The translations under genes and the position numbers were made by a program. A stretch of 14,179 nucleotides of DNA from Gemmatimonadaceae bacterium (lineage in GTDB: Bacteria > Gemmatimonadota > Gemmatimonadetes > Gemmatimonadales > Gemmatimonadaceae): the NCBI GenBank assembly GCA_025451425.1, contig JANWKK010000199.1, positions 1 to 14,179 on the forward strand, given 5' to 3'. A model generated the notes under the pieces. That model worked only from the letters and a program-made list of their open reading frames with translations. It had not been told where the DNA came from and made no database searches. Positions 1 through 6,849 of the stretch are shown here, piece after piece. Each line of letters opens with the position of its first letter. The stretch's first letter is position 1.

Positions 1-1123
1 CAACAACGACACTGACGACCATCGAGAGAAAGAAAAGCGTTCCTGGCAGACCAGTCTCGGCAAGCAGATGCAGGATCGTACTGTGCGTGTCGCGTTCGCC
101 CCAGGCGGTTGGGTTGAACTCTTCGCCTCGCGAGTACACCACGTGCGCGAGCGGATACGCCGACACGCCAACTCCGAACATCGGATGCTCGCCGATGATC
201 TTCGACGCCACACGCCATATCTCCCAGCGCTGGCGCGCCGAGCCCTCGCTATCCACCTCGTTGAGCTGTTCCGTGTTCGTTAGGTGCTTCAGCCCCGCCA
301 GCCGCTGCCACACGGCGTCTGGCGCAAAGAAGGACACGAGAGCGATGACAACCAACGACACGCAGATCACGCGAATGCGGCGTTTGGTGTCGAGCAGCTT
401 GCGGAGACGCCGCCACTGTCCGATGCCACAACAAATCGTGAAGATTGCCAATCCAATGAAGGCTCCTCGCGACTGCGTCATCAGGATCAGCAGTGGCAGG
501 AGAATGAGCCCAACCTGGGCGCAACGTTTCACCCACCACCGTTGCTCGAGCGCGAGCAGGCCGGCGACCATCGCGAGCTGCAGCAAGGCGAACGCGGCGA
601 GATCGTTAGGATTCTCGAACGCGCGGTTCCAGATCGCGCGGCCAAATACCGTATACCGATACAGGAAGTAATTCTCAAACGCCCCTCGTAAGGGGTACAG
701 CGCGAAACAAGCCACGAAGAAAATCGTGAAGAATCGGAGCTGCGATCGCGAACGAATGGCGTTCACCCCGACAAGGACGATTGCCCAGAGCTTGGCAAGG
801 TCCACCAATCCATCCCACGTTCGTTGTGGATAGGGGCTCTGCACATAGCCAACGGCGCACCACAGAATGAATGCCGCAAACCATGTCAGCAGCCAGGGAA
901 ACCTCTTCGTCTGCGACTGAATCGCGACGCCGGCGAGACCAGCGATAATCGCCAGGCTGCCGATCGGCAGCCGATAAGTCGTGATGGCGAGGATGTAGGC
1001 AAGAAAGGCAACGAATGTGATTGTCCACTCGACGCCGGAAAAAGGGGATTTCTGCTCGGGCGTCGTGAGCGGCGCTCTCACGCGCGCCGTCCATCTGGCA
1101 GCACCCGGAAGTCGGTCTGTCAT
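1..1123 (-). CDS. O-antigen ligase / Wzy-like polysaccharide polymerase (partial, 3' end beyond window)
   Basis: Integral inner-membrane protein of the O-antigen ligase/polymerase (Wzy_C) family, expected to join lipid-linked repeat units on the periplasmic face. The minus-strand frame is open from ATG at 1123 to base 1 (374 residues, no stop), so the C-terminus is missing. Residues 32-50, 52-68, 76-94, 108-122, 130-145, 174-192, 203-215, 219-234 and 252-268 are hydrophobic helices. Family-like motifs: NPNDLA (171-176), TQSRGAFIG (216-224), RQRWEIW (297-303), HPMFGVGVSAY (313-323), and the periplasmic-loop end DTHSTILHLLAETGLPG (345-361). Its ATG overlaps the stop of the upstream GT4 gene (ATGA), implying translational coupling. 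Family assignment is firm. Whether it is a polymerase, a ligase to a lipid core or a ligase to protein cannot be told from sequence; polymerase is inferred from the Wzc/SLBB neighbours. Confidence 0.88.
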   Translation of the reverse strand, partial: MTDRLPGAARWTARVRAPLTTPEQKSPFSGVEWTITFVAFLAYILAITTYRLPIGSLAIIAGLAGVAIQSQTKRFPWLLTWFAAFILWCAVGYVQSPYPQRTWDGLVDLAKLWAIVLVGVNAIRSRSQLRFFTIFFVACFALYPLRGAFENYFLYRYTVFGRAIWNRAFENPNDLAAFALLQLAMVAGLLALEQRWWVKRCAQVGLILLPLLILMTQSRGAFIGLAIFTICCGIGQWRRLRKLLDTKRRIRVICVSLVVIALVSFFAPDAVWQRLAGLKHLTNTEQLNEVDSEGSARQRWEIWRVASKIIGEHPMFGVGVSAYPLAHVVYSRGEEFNPTAWGERDTHSTILHLLAETGLPGTLFFLSMVVSVVV

Positions 1124-2322
1124 CGTGCCCGCGACATGAGCAGTCGATCGTACAGCGATTCGAGAGTTGCCAGCACCTTCGTGACGTGAAAGCGCGCGCG
1201 CGCCCGCCGGCGTGCCGCGTCGCCCATCGTCTCGCGAAGACTCGGATGGAGCAGGAGGCGCTCGATCGCAGAAGCCAGATCGGCTGGAGAGCCATGCGCG
1301 ACGAGCGTGCCGGTTTCGCCGTCGACGACGGCGTCGCTCACGCCGCCGACTCGCGTCGCCACGACCGGCTTGCCCGCGGCCATCGCTTCGACGATCGTGT
1401 TCGGCAGGCCTTCGCTCAGCGAGCTCAGGACGGAGATATCGAAGAGATGGTGAAGATTTGGCTCGTTAGGCCTCACGCCAGCGAACCGGACCACATCGGT
1501 GAGGGCCAGCTCACGCACGAGGTGCTCGAGCGACCGCTGGGATGGACCATCGCCGACCAGGACGAGGCGTAGGGTCGGCCAGCGCGGCCGAAGACTCGCG
1601 ACGGCTCTGATTAGTGTTTCGTGATCCTTGACGGGTCGCAGCCCGGCGATACAGCCGATGACGAGAGAGCCGGCGGGGATGCCGAGCTCGCGCACAAGCC
1701 CCGCGCGCTGAGTACGGCTCAGACCCCTGAAGGCGGCGTCGTCGACGAAGTTCGGTACCACCGCGACGCGTTCCGCCGGTACGCCGTCGTCGTTCACGAG
1801 GAGGGACGCGACCGGCGTGCTGTTCGCGATCACGCAATCCGCCAGGCGAAAGCCGAATCGATTCACGACGAGCAGCGCTTTTCGTGGCACGTCATCCCAC
1901 CAACGCCGGCTCGCGATGACGACCGGAGCACGCGCGACGCGCGCCCAGACTGTAGAAAAAATGTTGTTATACGCATCGTGACTGTGCACGATATCCACGC
2001 GCTGCGTCGACAGATAGCGAGCGAGACGCACGCCCTGTCTCAGCGCCGTGATTCCATGCAAGCGCTCGAGCGGCAACGCGAGCACGCGGATGCCTCGCTC
2101 CTGATAGCGAGCCAGCAATGGTCCATTCTGGCGCAAGCACACAACGCTGACGTCGTAGCGCGAAGGATCGAGTCGCTCCGCGGTACGGAACGCGTTCAAC
2201 TCGGTTCCGCCGATGCCCATGCTGTCGATACAGAACGCGATGCGAACACGCCTCGACCGCGGTTCATCCGTCGGGTCGCACGACGGATTGGCGGTTGCGG
2301 TACTCATACTCGGCGACGTCAC
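1120..2322 (-). CDS. GT4-family glycosyltransferase (GT-B fold)
   Basis: Cytoplasmic retaining glycosyltransferase of family GT4, expected to add a sugar from a nucleotide donor to the lipid-linked repeat unit. Numbering from the GTG at 2322 (400 aa): N-terminal Rossmann half with the acceptor-side glycine loop GIGGTELNAF (36-45), then DIVHSHDAYNN (110-120) and VIANSTPVASLL (165-176). The C-terminal donor-binding half has GCIAGLRPVKDHETLI (223-238), VGDGPSQRSLE (256-266) and the EX7E motif (Glu304 to Glu312 in SEGLPNTIVEAMAAG). Length is normal for GT4. The start is ambiguous: GTG 2325, GTG 2322 (overlapping the upstream stop as GTGA) or ATG 2307. I chose 2322 because the next junction downstream uses the same kind of overlap; no clear Shine-Dalgarno precedes any of them. 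Donor and linkage cannot be predicted. Confidence 0.92.
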   Translation of the reverse strand: MTSPSMSTATANPSCDPTDEPRSRRVRIAFCIDSMGIGGTELNAFRTAERLDPSRYDVSVVCLRQNGPLLARYQERGIRVLALPLERLHGITALRQGVRLARYLSTQRVDIVHSHDAYNNIFSTVWARVARAPVVIASRRWWDDVPRKALLVVNRFGFRLADCVIANSTPVASLLVNDDGVPAERVAVVPNFVDDAAFRGLSRTQRAGLVRELGIPAGSLVIGCIAGLRPVKDHETLIRAVASLRPRWPTLRLVLVGDGPSQRSLEHLVRELALTDVVRFAGVRPNEPNLHHLFDISVLSSLSEGLPNTIVEAMAAGKPVVATRVGGVSDAVVDGETGTLVAHGSPADLASAIERLLLHPSLRETMGDAARRRARARFHVTKVLATLESLYDRLLMSRAR

Positions 2323-3200
2323 CACCCGCGTCGTCTGAAGATCACGGATGGCAGCGTCCTCGCCATGATCTTCAGATCGCGCAGGATGCTTTTCTGCCGA
2401 AGGTACTCGAGATCGAAGCGAATCTTCCTTCGCACATCATCGACGCACGAATCGTATTTCAGGTGTATTTGCGCCCACCCGGTGATGCCAGGTTTAGCGC
2501 GCTGTCGCAGTGGATAGTCTTCGATCTCTTCGGAAAGCCGTGCGAAGATACTGGGCCGCTCGGGTCGCGGTCCCACGATGTTCATATCGCCCTTCAGGAC
2601 GTTGAACAGTTGCGGCAGTTCATCCAGACGATACTTGCGCAGGAAACACCCGATCCATGTGCTGCGCGGATCGTTTTTGGTGGCCCACACGGCACCCGTC
2701 TCGCTCTCCGCTGTCTCGCACATCGAACGAAATTTGTAAATCATGAAGATCTGGCCGCCGAGGTCTTGAGCGCGGAGATCGTCATGGAGTGCGAGGAAGC
2801 GGGCCCACAGGTGCCACCGTATGTCGCCGCGGCGTCGCGAATGAAGACGTACACCGCGACGATTCAGCCCCACGCGCGGCTGACGATAGAGTACGGGTCC
2901 GCGCGACGTGAGCTTGATGGCGACGACGATGAGCAGCATCAACGGCGCCGCAACCACCAAGAGTACGGCGGCAATGACAAGGTTGATGACACGCTCGACC
3001 CGCTCGTAGCGCGCGAGGCTCGCGATCGTGAACGGCGGCGGCGGCGCCGGCGTCACTTCGTACCCGATGATCGCGGCGACCGTTGCCGCCTGGTTCGGCG
3101 CTACGGGCGCGGATCCACCATTTCCGGAGGCACTTGTGTCCAGCTGCTGCACAAGTTGCGTCTGAGCTTCAGCGTGCGGCTGCGTCGCCCCACTATCCAC
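2319..3200 (-). CDS. Phosphoglycosyl transferase (bacterial sugar transferase, WcaJ/PglC-like), initiating enzyme
   Basis: Monotopic phosphoglycosyl transferase that should transfer a sugar-1-phosphate to undecaprenyl phosphate and so start each repeat unit. Start: GTG at 3200 has a Shine-Dalgarno GGGGAG with 7-nt spacing (3213-3208). A TTG at 3215 lies upstream but would overlap that site. Numbering from GTG (293 aa): residues 1-65 are low-complexity (Q/A/P/G); one hydrophobic re-entrant segment spans about 72-95, followed by TSRGPVLYRQPRVGLN (98-113). Next comes an unusual Arg/His/Trp-rich insert (about 117-148), then KFRSM (156-160), LDELPQL with the catalytic Asp-Glu pair (192-198), GPRPE (210-214) and PGITGWAQ (237-244). 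It lacks the four extra N-terminal membrane helices of full-length WbaP/WcaJ. It lies 34 nt downstream of the SLBB gene and ends in a GTGA overlap with the GT4 gene. Substrate sugar unknown. Confidence 0.93.
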   Translation of the reverse strand: MDSGATQPHAEAQTQLVQQLDTSASGNGGSAPVAPNQAATVAAIIGYEVTPAPPPPFTIASLARYERVERVINLVIAAVLLVVAAPLMLLIVVAIKLTSRGPVLYRQPRVGLNRRGVRLHSRRRGDIRWHLWARFLALHDDLRAQDLGGQIFMIYKFRSMCETAESETGAVWATKNDPRSTWIGCFLRKYRLDELPQLFNVLKGDMNIVGPRPERPSIFARLSEEIEDYPLRQRAKPGITGWAQIHLKYDSCVDDVRRKIRFDLEYLRQKSILRDLKIMARTLPSVIFRRRGW

Positions 3201-3234
3201 GGCTTGACTCCCCAATGTGAAGTAACAGCAGGGT

Positions 3235-4071
3235 TTAAAAGATCTTGAATGTTCGCAGAGCCAGAATCGCGCCCGTCGCCACGCCGGCGACTTGCGTGAT
3301 CAAAAGCCAATTTCGCTGCCGCGTGGGTTTGAGAACCACCTCGTCGCCCGCATCGATTCCGAGCTCTCCGAGTGGCAACCCGCGAACCATCGCGTCCCGC
3401 ACGGCTCGCTCGCCAACCAGTGTTTTCTGACCCCGCTGCACACTCAGGTGTGACATGTCGGCCTGTGACGATGGGCCGCCAGCGACCATGAGCAGATCGC
3501 CTAACGTCATCTGAAGTGGCACACGATAGTAGCCCGGATGCACAACCTCCCCGAGCACGCCAATCGAGACCAACGGCGTCGCGCGGACGAGCTCGCGCTT
3601 CACGTACAGGTGCAGCTGTTCACAAAGGCGCCTCTCCAACTCCGATCGCAGCACGCCCTGGAGCGGGATCGGCGGCAACTGAGCGAGCGTAACGCTCCGA
3701 TCGCCCTGGACGGTGAGCGTGTCGACTCGGGTGGAATCACCACGAGTGACGACGACGATGCGGTCGTTTGGCTGAAAGTCGCCGTCTCGAAGGCGTGACC
3801 GAACATCATCGGCGAAATGCCGTAGCGAGTCGCGGGTCGCCGCTGGCGTCGCCGGTAAATCGATCGCGGCTTCGGCGGTTGCCGCCAGGCTGTCGAGCTG
3901 TGCGCGCGATGCCACGGCCCAGTGCATCACGCGATTCACATCGGCCGTTTGCGCAGTGCTCATCGACGCGGTGGCGACGAGAACCAGCGAGGATATGGCG
4001 CAAAGGCGAGCGGCGCTGAAAGCCCTTGACCCTCGTTGAGCAAACCTCGAAGTCTGCGTGCAGCTGCCCAT
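3235..4071 (-). CDS. Wza-like polysaccharide export protein (Poly_export + SLBB)
   Basis: Periplasmic/outer-membrane export component that would cooperate with the Wzc kinase encoded upstream. The start is taken as ATG 4071 (278 aa) because it gives a good signal peptide: basic residues (Arg9-Arg23), hydrophobic LCAISSLVLVATA (24-36), likely cleavage after STA near residue 40. The frame stays open upstream to about 4372, but that part looks non-coding for this protein. Residues about 98-165 resemble the Poly_export domain (GDFQPNDRIVVV, 97-108; PPIPLQGVLRSELERRL, 133-149). About 167-230 form an SLBB domain (VSIGVLGEVVHPGYYRVP, then TLGDLLMVAGGPS at 189-201). Cys24 precedes the hydrophobic core, so no lipobox is present, unlike E. 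coli Wza. It ends with a hydrophobic helix (NWLLITQVAGVATGAILALR, 254-273) that may insert in a membrane. It is shorter than Wza and has one recognisable SLBB domain. Confidence 0.87.
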   Translation of the reverse strand: MGSCTQTSRFAQRGSRAFSAARLCAISSLVLVATASMSTAQTADVNRVMHWAVASRAQLDSLAATAEAAIDLPATPAATRDSLRHFADDVRSRLRDGDFQPNDRIVVVTRGDSTRVDTLTVQGDRSVTLAQLPPIPLQGVLRSELERRLCEQLHLYVKRELVRATPLVSIGVLGEVVHPGYYRVPLQMTLGDLLMVAGGPSSQADMSHLSVQRGQKTLVGERAVRDAMVRGLPLGELGIDAGDEVVLKPTRQRNWLLITQVAGVATGAILALRTFKIF

Positions 4072-4078
4072 GTGCGTG

Positions 4079-4090
4079 TCCGACGTCGGA
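4079..4090. repeat. 12-bp perfect palindrome before the SLBB gene start
   Basis: TCCGACGTCGGA is a perfect 12-bp palindrome lying 7 nt upstream of the SLBB gene's ATG (4071). It contains the only weak Shine-Dalgarno-like GGA of that start. Perfect 12-mers are expected a few times per 14 kb by chance, so any role as an operator or RBS-masking element is speculative. Confidence 0.3.
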
Positions 4091-4189
4091 AGTGCTGGCT
4101 TTTGTCTACAAGCTGTGTGCCTCAGATCACTCTCAGCCTGTGAAATCGAATAAAGAGATACGACGTTCACATTTGCGATCGCGCACGTC

Positions 4190-4258
4190 TCACTTCTCGA
4201 GAGATAAGAGTCCCGATCGACGCGCAAACTCGTCGACCTGCGATTCCAGAGCGGGCAT
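4190..4258 (-). other. Possible internal translation start / slippery A7 site at the end of wzc
   Basis: On the minus strand the codons for Glu-Glu-Lys-Lys-Met form GAGGAG followed by seven A residues and TG (A run at 4258-4264). This is a strong Shine-Dalgarno placed 6 nt before an in-frame ATG (4258), which would give a 22-residue C-terminal peptide ending at the wzc stop. The same A7 run could allow slippage; a +1 shift enters the frame of the downstream SLBB gene, which has no stop between here and its ATG at 4071. All of this is seen in sequence; whether either event happens is inference. It may simply be a Glu/Lys-rich tail. Confidence 0.25.
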
Positions 4259-6673
4259 TTTTTTCTCCTCGCTCTCGTCGGTATACGAGTATGAGTAATA
4301 CTGAAAGTCGCCAGCCAGCTGGACGTCGTTGAGCACGACTCCGAGCAGGCGAATCGGCAGTCTGGTAATCAGCTTGAGCTTTGCCTCGGCGAGCTTTCGA
4401 TTCGATTCACCGGCGCGCAATACGAGCAACATGTTTCCCGTTGCCGCGCCCATAACGAATGGATCGATCCCGGCACCCAATGGCGAACAGTCGACGATGA
4501 CCGCTTCGAAACGACGCTGCAGTTCAGTCATCAGGTCGGGCGTCACTGGGGACATGAGAAGCTCCGGGCCCCGCTGCTGCTGGGTTCCACGAGTCATGAT
4601 CCACAGCTTGTCATTGTTCGTGCTGTGCAGCACCTGCTCGAGCGTTGCCGCGCCAGTGACGTAGTCGAGCAATCCTGGTGTGCGTGGCAGGCCGAAGCGC
4701 TTGTCCAGTTCACCGCGTCGGATGTCGCCGTCGATCAGTAAGGTGCGATAGCCCGCTTCGGCGAAGGACTGTGCAAGATTCGCCGAGATCATCGACTTAC
4801 CGTCACCCGCGTTGGGGCTGGAGATCGTCACGAGCACACGACCTGAAGGATCCGCGGCCTGCGCGACGCTGAGCCGCACGGTGCGAAATGCTTCGACGAG
4901 CTGCAACGCCTCGGGTTGAGCACGGAGCTCCTCGGGCTTCACCGCGGGGATCGCACCAATAATGTCGAGGCCAAGCTCTTCACTTGCTTGTTCTGGATAA
5001 CGGAAGCGCGGGTCGTACCGGTCGAGGAGGAACGCGAGACCGCCGGCAGCAGCGATGCCGATGATTGCCGCGAGCACGATGACGAACGGCCCTCGGTTGC
5101 TCGTCGGCTGCTCAGGTACAACCGGTGCATCGAGAACGCTCACATCGGTCACCGCGCTCTCCTCAGCGAGGTTCGCCTCGGCCGATCGAGTCTTGAGCAA
5201 ACCATAAAGATCCACCGCCGTGCCGAGGTTGCGACGGAGCCGTGCTTCTTCGATGCTCCGGACCGGCACGTCGCGGAGCTCGCGTTCCATGCTCTGTACC
5301 TGATCTTGGACGTCGCCCTCCTGCATCGTGAGCTGGGCGATCAAGGCGTCACCGGCACGCGGGATCGTTCGCTCACGCGTTTCCTTCAGATCCGCGGTCA
5401 GCGCGCGGACGGTCGGATGCGCGTCGGTGAATTCCTTCCGCGCATTCGCCAGCTTCGTCTCATCGTCCGCATACGTCTTGAGTGCCGATTGCAGGTCCGG
5501 ATCACGTCGGGCAGCCGGCAGCATGCTCAACGCGCTCGGCTCCACGGTCCCGCTGCGCACCGCGGCCACGGTGCGTTCGAGTGCCTGGCGCTCGCGACGC
5601 AACTCATCGTAGCTCAGTTGCTCCTTGAACAGACTCGTGGAAAGCTGATCTCCGGCACCGTTGTCCGCGGCGCTCGCTGGAGAAGCCGCCGTGGCGGCAG
5701 CGGGCGTCGGCGTCGCGACTTGACTCTCTGACGGCAGCGTGATGGTGCGAACGCGAAACGCCTGCAGTGCATTTTCCGCGTCGTGCAAGTCTCTCGCGGC
5801 GACGTCGAGCTGCTTCTCGAGCGTCTTCGCAACCTCGACGAGGTTTCGTTTCTTCAAATCAGCCGCGGCGGCGATGAATTCATCGACGAGCGATTGCATG
5901 ATGCTCGTCAGCCGTTGCGGATTGGCGCCGGTCAAGGACACCCGCAGCATGTTGCTCCCCTCCGGCAACGAGCTCGTGAGCGTCTCGCGCATTCCGAGAG
6001 CGGCCGTGCGTGGACTGACGAGACTGAATCGGATGTCACGACCCCGACCGAGCGCCGTTTCGGATGGCGCCCATAACAGGCCGACGCTCCGGCCAATCGA
6101 ATCTCCAACGATGCCGGTCTCGACACGTGCCCCGTCGCGCAAGAGCGTGTACAGCCGGCCGCGCGCGTTGATATTCAAGCGATAGACGCCAGTTTGGAAC
6201 TTGTCCAACGTGCGAAAGTCTTTGAACAGCGTCGAGTCGGCGGATGCGGCCGGTGTCACGTACAGGGTCAGGCGGCGCGCCACTTTCTCGAGGATCGCAA
6301 AGCTCGTCAGCAGCTCCGGCCAAGCGGCAGCGTGCATGACCTCATCGCCGCGAATGGGCGCTGCTAGCTCATTCTGACGCGTTTCCGGCGTGATCCAGAT
6401 CGTCGAATGCACGACGTAGACCGGCTTCACGAAGCGAGCGGCGACAACTCCCAATCCGATCGCCGCCGCAATCACCAGCGCGAGAAGAATCTTGTACCGA
6501 CGAAGCGCGGCGAGATACCGCGTCCACGAGATGCGTCCGCCGGACTTCGGGAGCTCGTCCCACTCCCATCGCTGCGGCGACGGCGCGCGCGCTGGGCTCG
6601 TGCCCGATGTCGCGGCTGGTGCCGCGATCGGTTCGTGTCTTCGATGTGTTCGTGATGGGGCGAGAGGGTCCAT
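4190..6673 (-). CDS. Wzc-like polysaccharide co-polymerase with BY-kinase domain
   Basis: Inner-membrane chain-length regulator fused to a cytoplasmic bacterial tyrosine autokinase; it controls polymerisation and export with the SLBB protein. Numbering from ATG 6673 (827 aa): TM1 about 60-81, Wzz-type domain from about 86, long coiled-coil periplasmic region (about 270-310 and 345-480), GNVR-like segment ending near 525, TM2 about 529-551. Kinase: Walker A SPNAGDGKS (619-627), Walker A' LLIDGD (645-650), Walker B VIVD (725-728), and a C-terminal tyrosine cluster YYSYSY (Tyr792, 793, 795, 797) as autophosphorylation sites, followed by a 30-residue tail. After Walker B the usual TPP is replaced by CSPLGAG. 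Start: ATG 6673 has AGAGG only 2 nt away; GTG 6691 and TTG 6739 in the same frame are alternatives without a better RBS. First gene of the downstream run; a candidate promoter lies at 6753-6781. Confidence 0.93.
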   Translation of the reverse strand: MDPLAPSRTHRRHEPIAAPAATSGTSPARAPSPQRWEWDELPKSGGRISWTRYLAALRRYKILLALVIAAAIGLGVVAARFVKPVYVVHSTIWITPETRQNELAAPIRGDEVMHAAAWPELLTSFAILEKVARRLTLYVTPAASADSTLFKDFRTLDKFQTGVYRLNINARGRLYTLLRDGARVETGIVGDSIGRSVGLLWAPSETALGRGRDIRFSLVSPRTAALGMRETLTSSLPEGSNMLRVSLTGANPQRLTSIMQSLVDEFIAAAADLKKRNLVEVAKTLEKQLDVAARDLHDAENALQAFRVRTITLPSESQVATPTPAAATAASPASAADNGAGDQLSTSLFKEQLSYDELRRERQALERTVAAVRSGTVEPSALSMLPAARRDPDLQSALKTYADDETKLANARKEFTDAHPTVRALTADLKETRERTIPRAGDALIAQLTMQEGDVQDQVQSMERELRDVPVRSIEEARLRRNLGTAVDLYGLLKTRSAEANLAEESAVTDVSVLDAPVVPEQPTSNRGPFVIVLAAIIGIAAAGGLAFLLDRYDPRFRYPEQASEELGLDIIGAIPAVKPEELRAQPEALQLVEAFRTVRLSVAQAADPSGRVLVTISSPNAGDGKSMISANLAQSFAEAGYRTLLIDGDIRRGELDKRFGLPRTPGLLDYVTGAATLEQVLHSTNNDKLWIMTRGTQQQRGPELLMSPVTPDLMTELQRRFEAVIVDCSPLGAGIDPFVMGAATGNMLLVLRAGESNRKLAEAKLKLITRLPIRLLGVVLNDVQLAGDFQYYSYSYTDESEEKKMPALESQVDEFARRSGLLSLEK

Positions 6674-6752
6674 GGCCTCTACGGGCGGCACGACTTTTCG
6701 TCGTCGATGGTCGCACGCGGACGGCGGGCGCAATCGCAATATTGGAGCCGCG

Positions 6753-6781
6753 ACTCTAGTGGCATGTCGAACGGCGGTCAG
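6753..6781 (-). promoter_or_regulatory. Candidate sigma70-type promoter upstream of wzc
   Basis: Minus-strand -35-like CTGACC (6781-6776), 17-nt spacer, -10-like TAGAGT (6758-6753). Each hexamer matches four of six consensus positions (TTGACA, TATAAT). Transcription would begin near 6746, about 70 nt upstream of the wzc ATG at 6673. The placement just downstream of a tandem repeat (6796-6829) makes it more credible, but both hexamers are weak and promoter rules for this phylum are uncertain. Confidence 0.35.
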
Positions 6782-6795
6782 AGGCTCGTTTCATA

Positions 6796-6829
6796 TATGT
6801 GTAATGGTAGCCTATGTGTAATGGTAGCC
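6796..6829. repeat. Perfect tandem duplication of a 17-bp unit
   Basis: Two head-to-tail copies of TATGTGTAATGGTAGCC (6796-6812 and 6813-6829), with no mismatch, in the intergenic gap between the GT2 gene and wzc. The unit is A+T-richer than its surroundings. It sits upstream of the candidate wzc promoter, where an activator or repressor pair would bind; copy centres would be near -58 and -75. It is non-coding on both strands in this arrangement. It could also be a recent replication-slippage duplication without function. Confidence 0.85.
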
Positions 6830-6849
6830 GCGGTTGCCTAACGCTGCAG

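Noticed and set aside
249..1295. Minus-strand open frames at 249-539 and 675-1295
   Set aside because: They lie in other frames under the wzy-like gene, which is open across the whole stretch and has clear membrane helices and family motifs; the alternatives are Arg/Cys-rich shadow sequence.
2295..3248. Plus-strand open frame of 317 codons opposite the sugar transferase
   Set aside because: Opposite strand of a gene with unmistakable motifs; composition is Arg/His-rich shadow type and there is no RBS.
4916..5731. Plus-strand open frame of 271 codons opposite wzc
   Set aside because: Antisense shadow of the Wzc periplasmic and TM2 region, with His/Arg-rich composition and no RBS.
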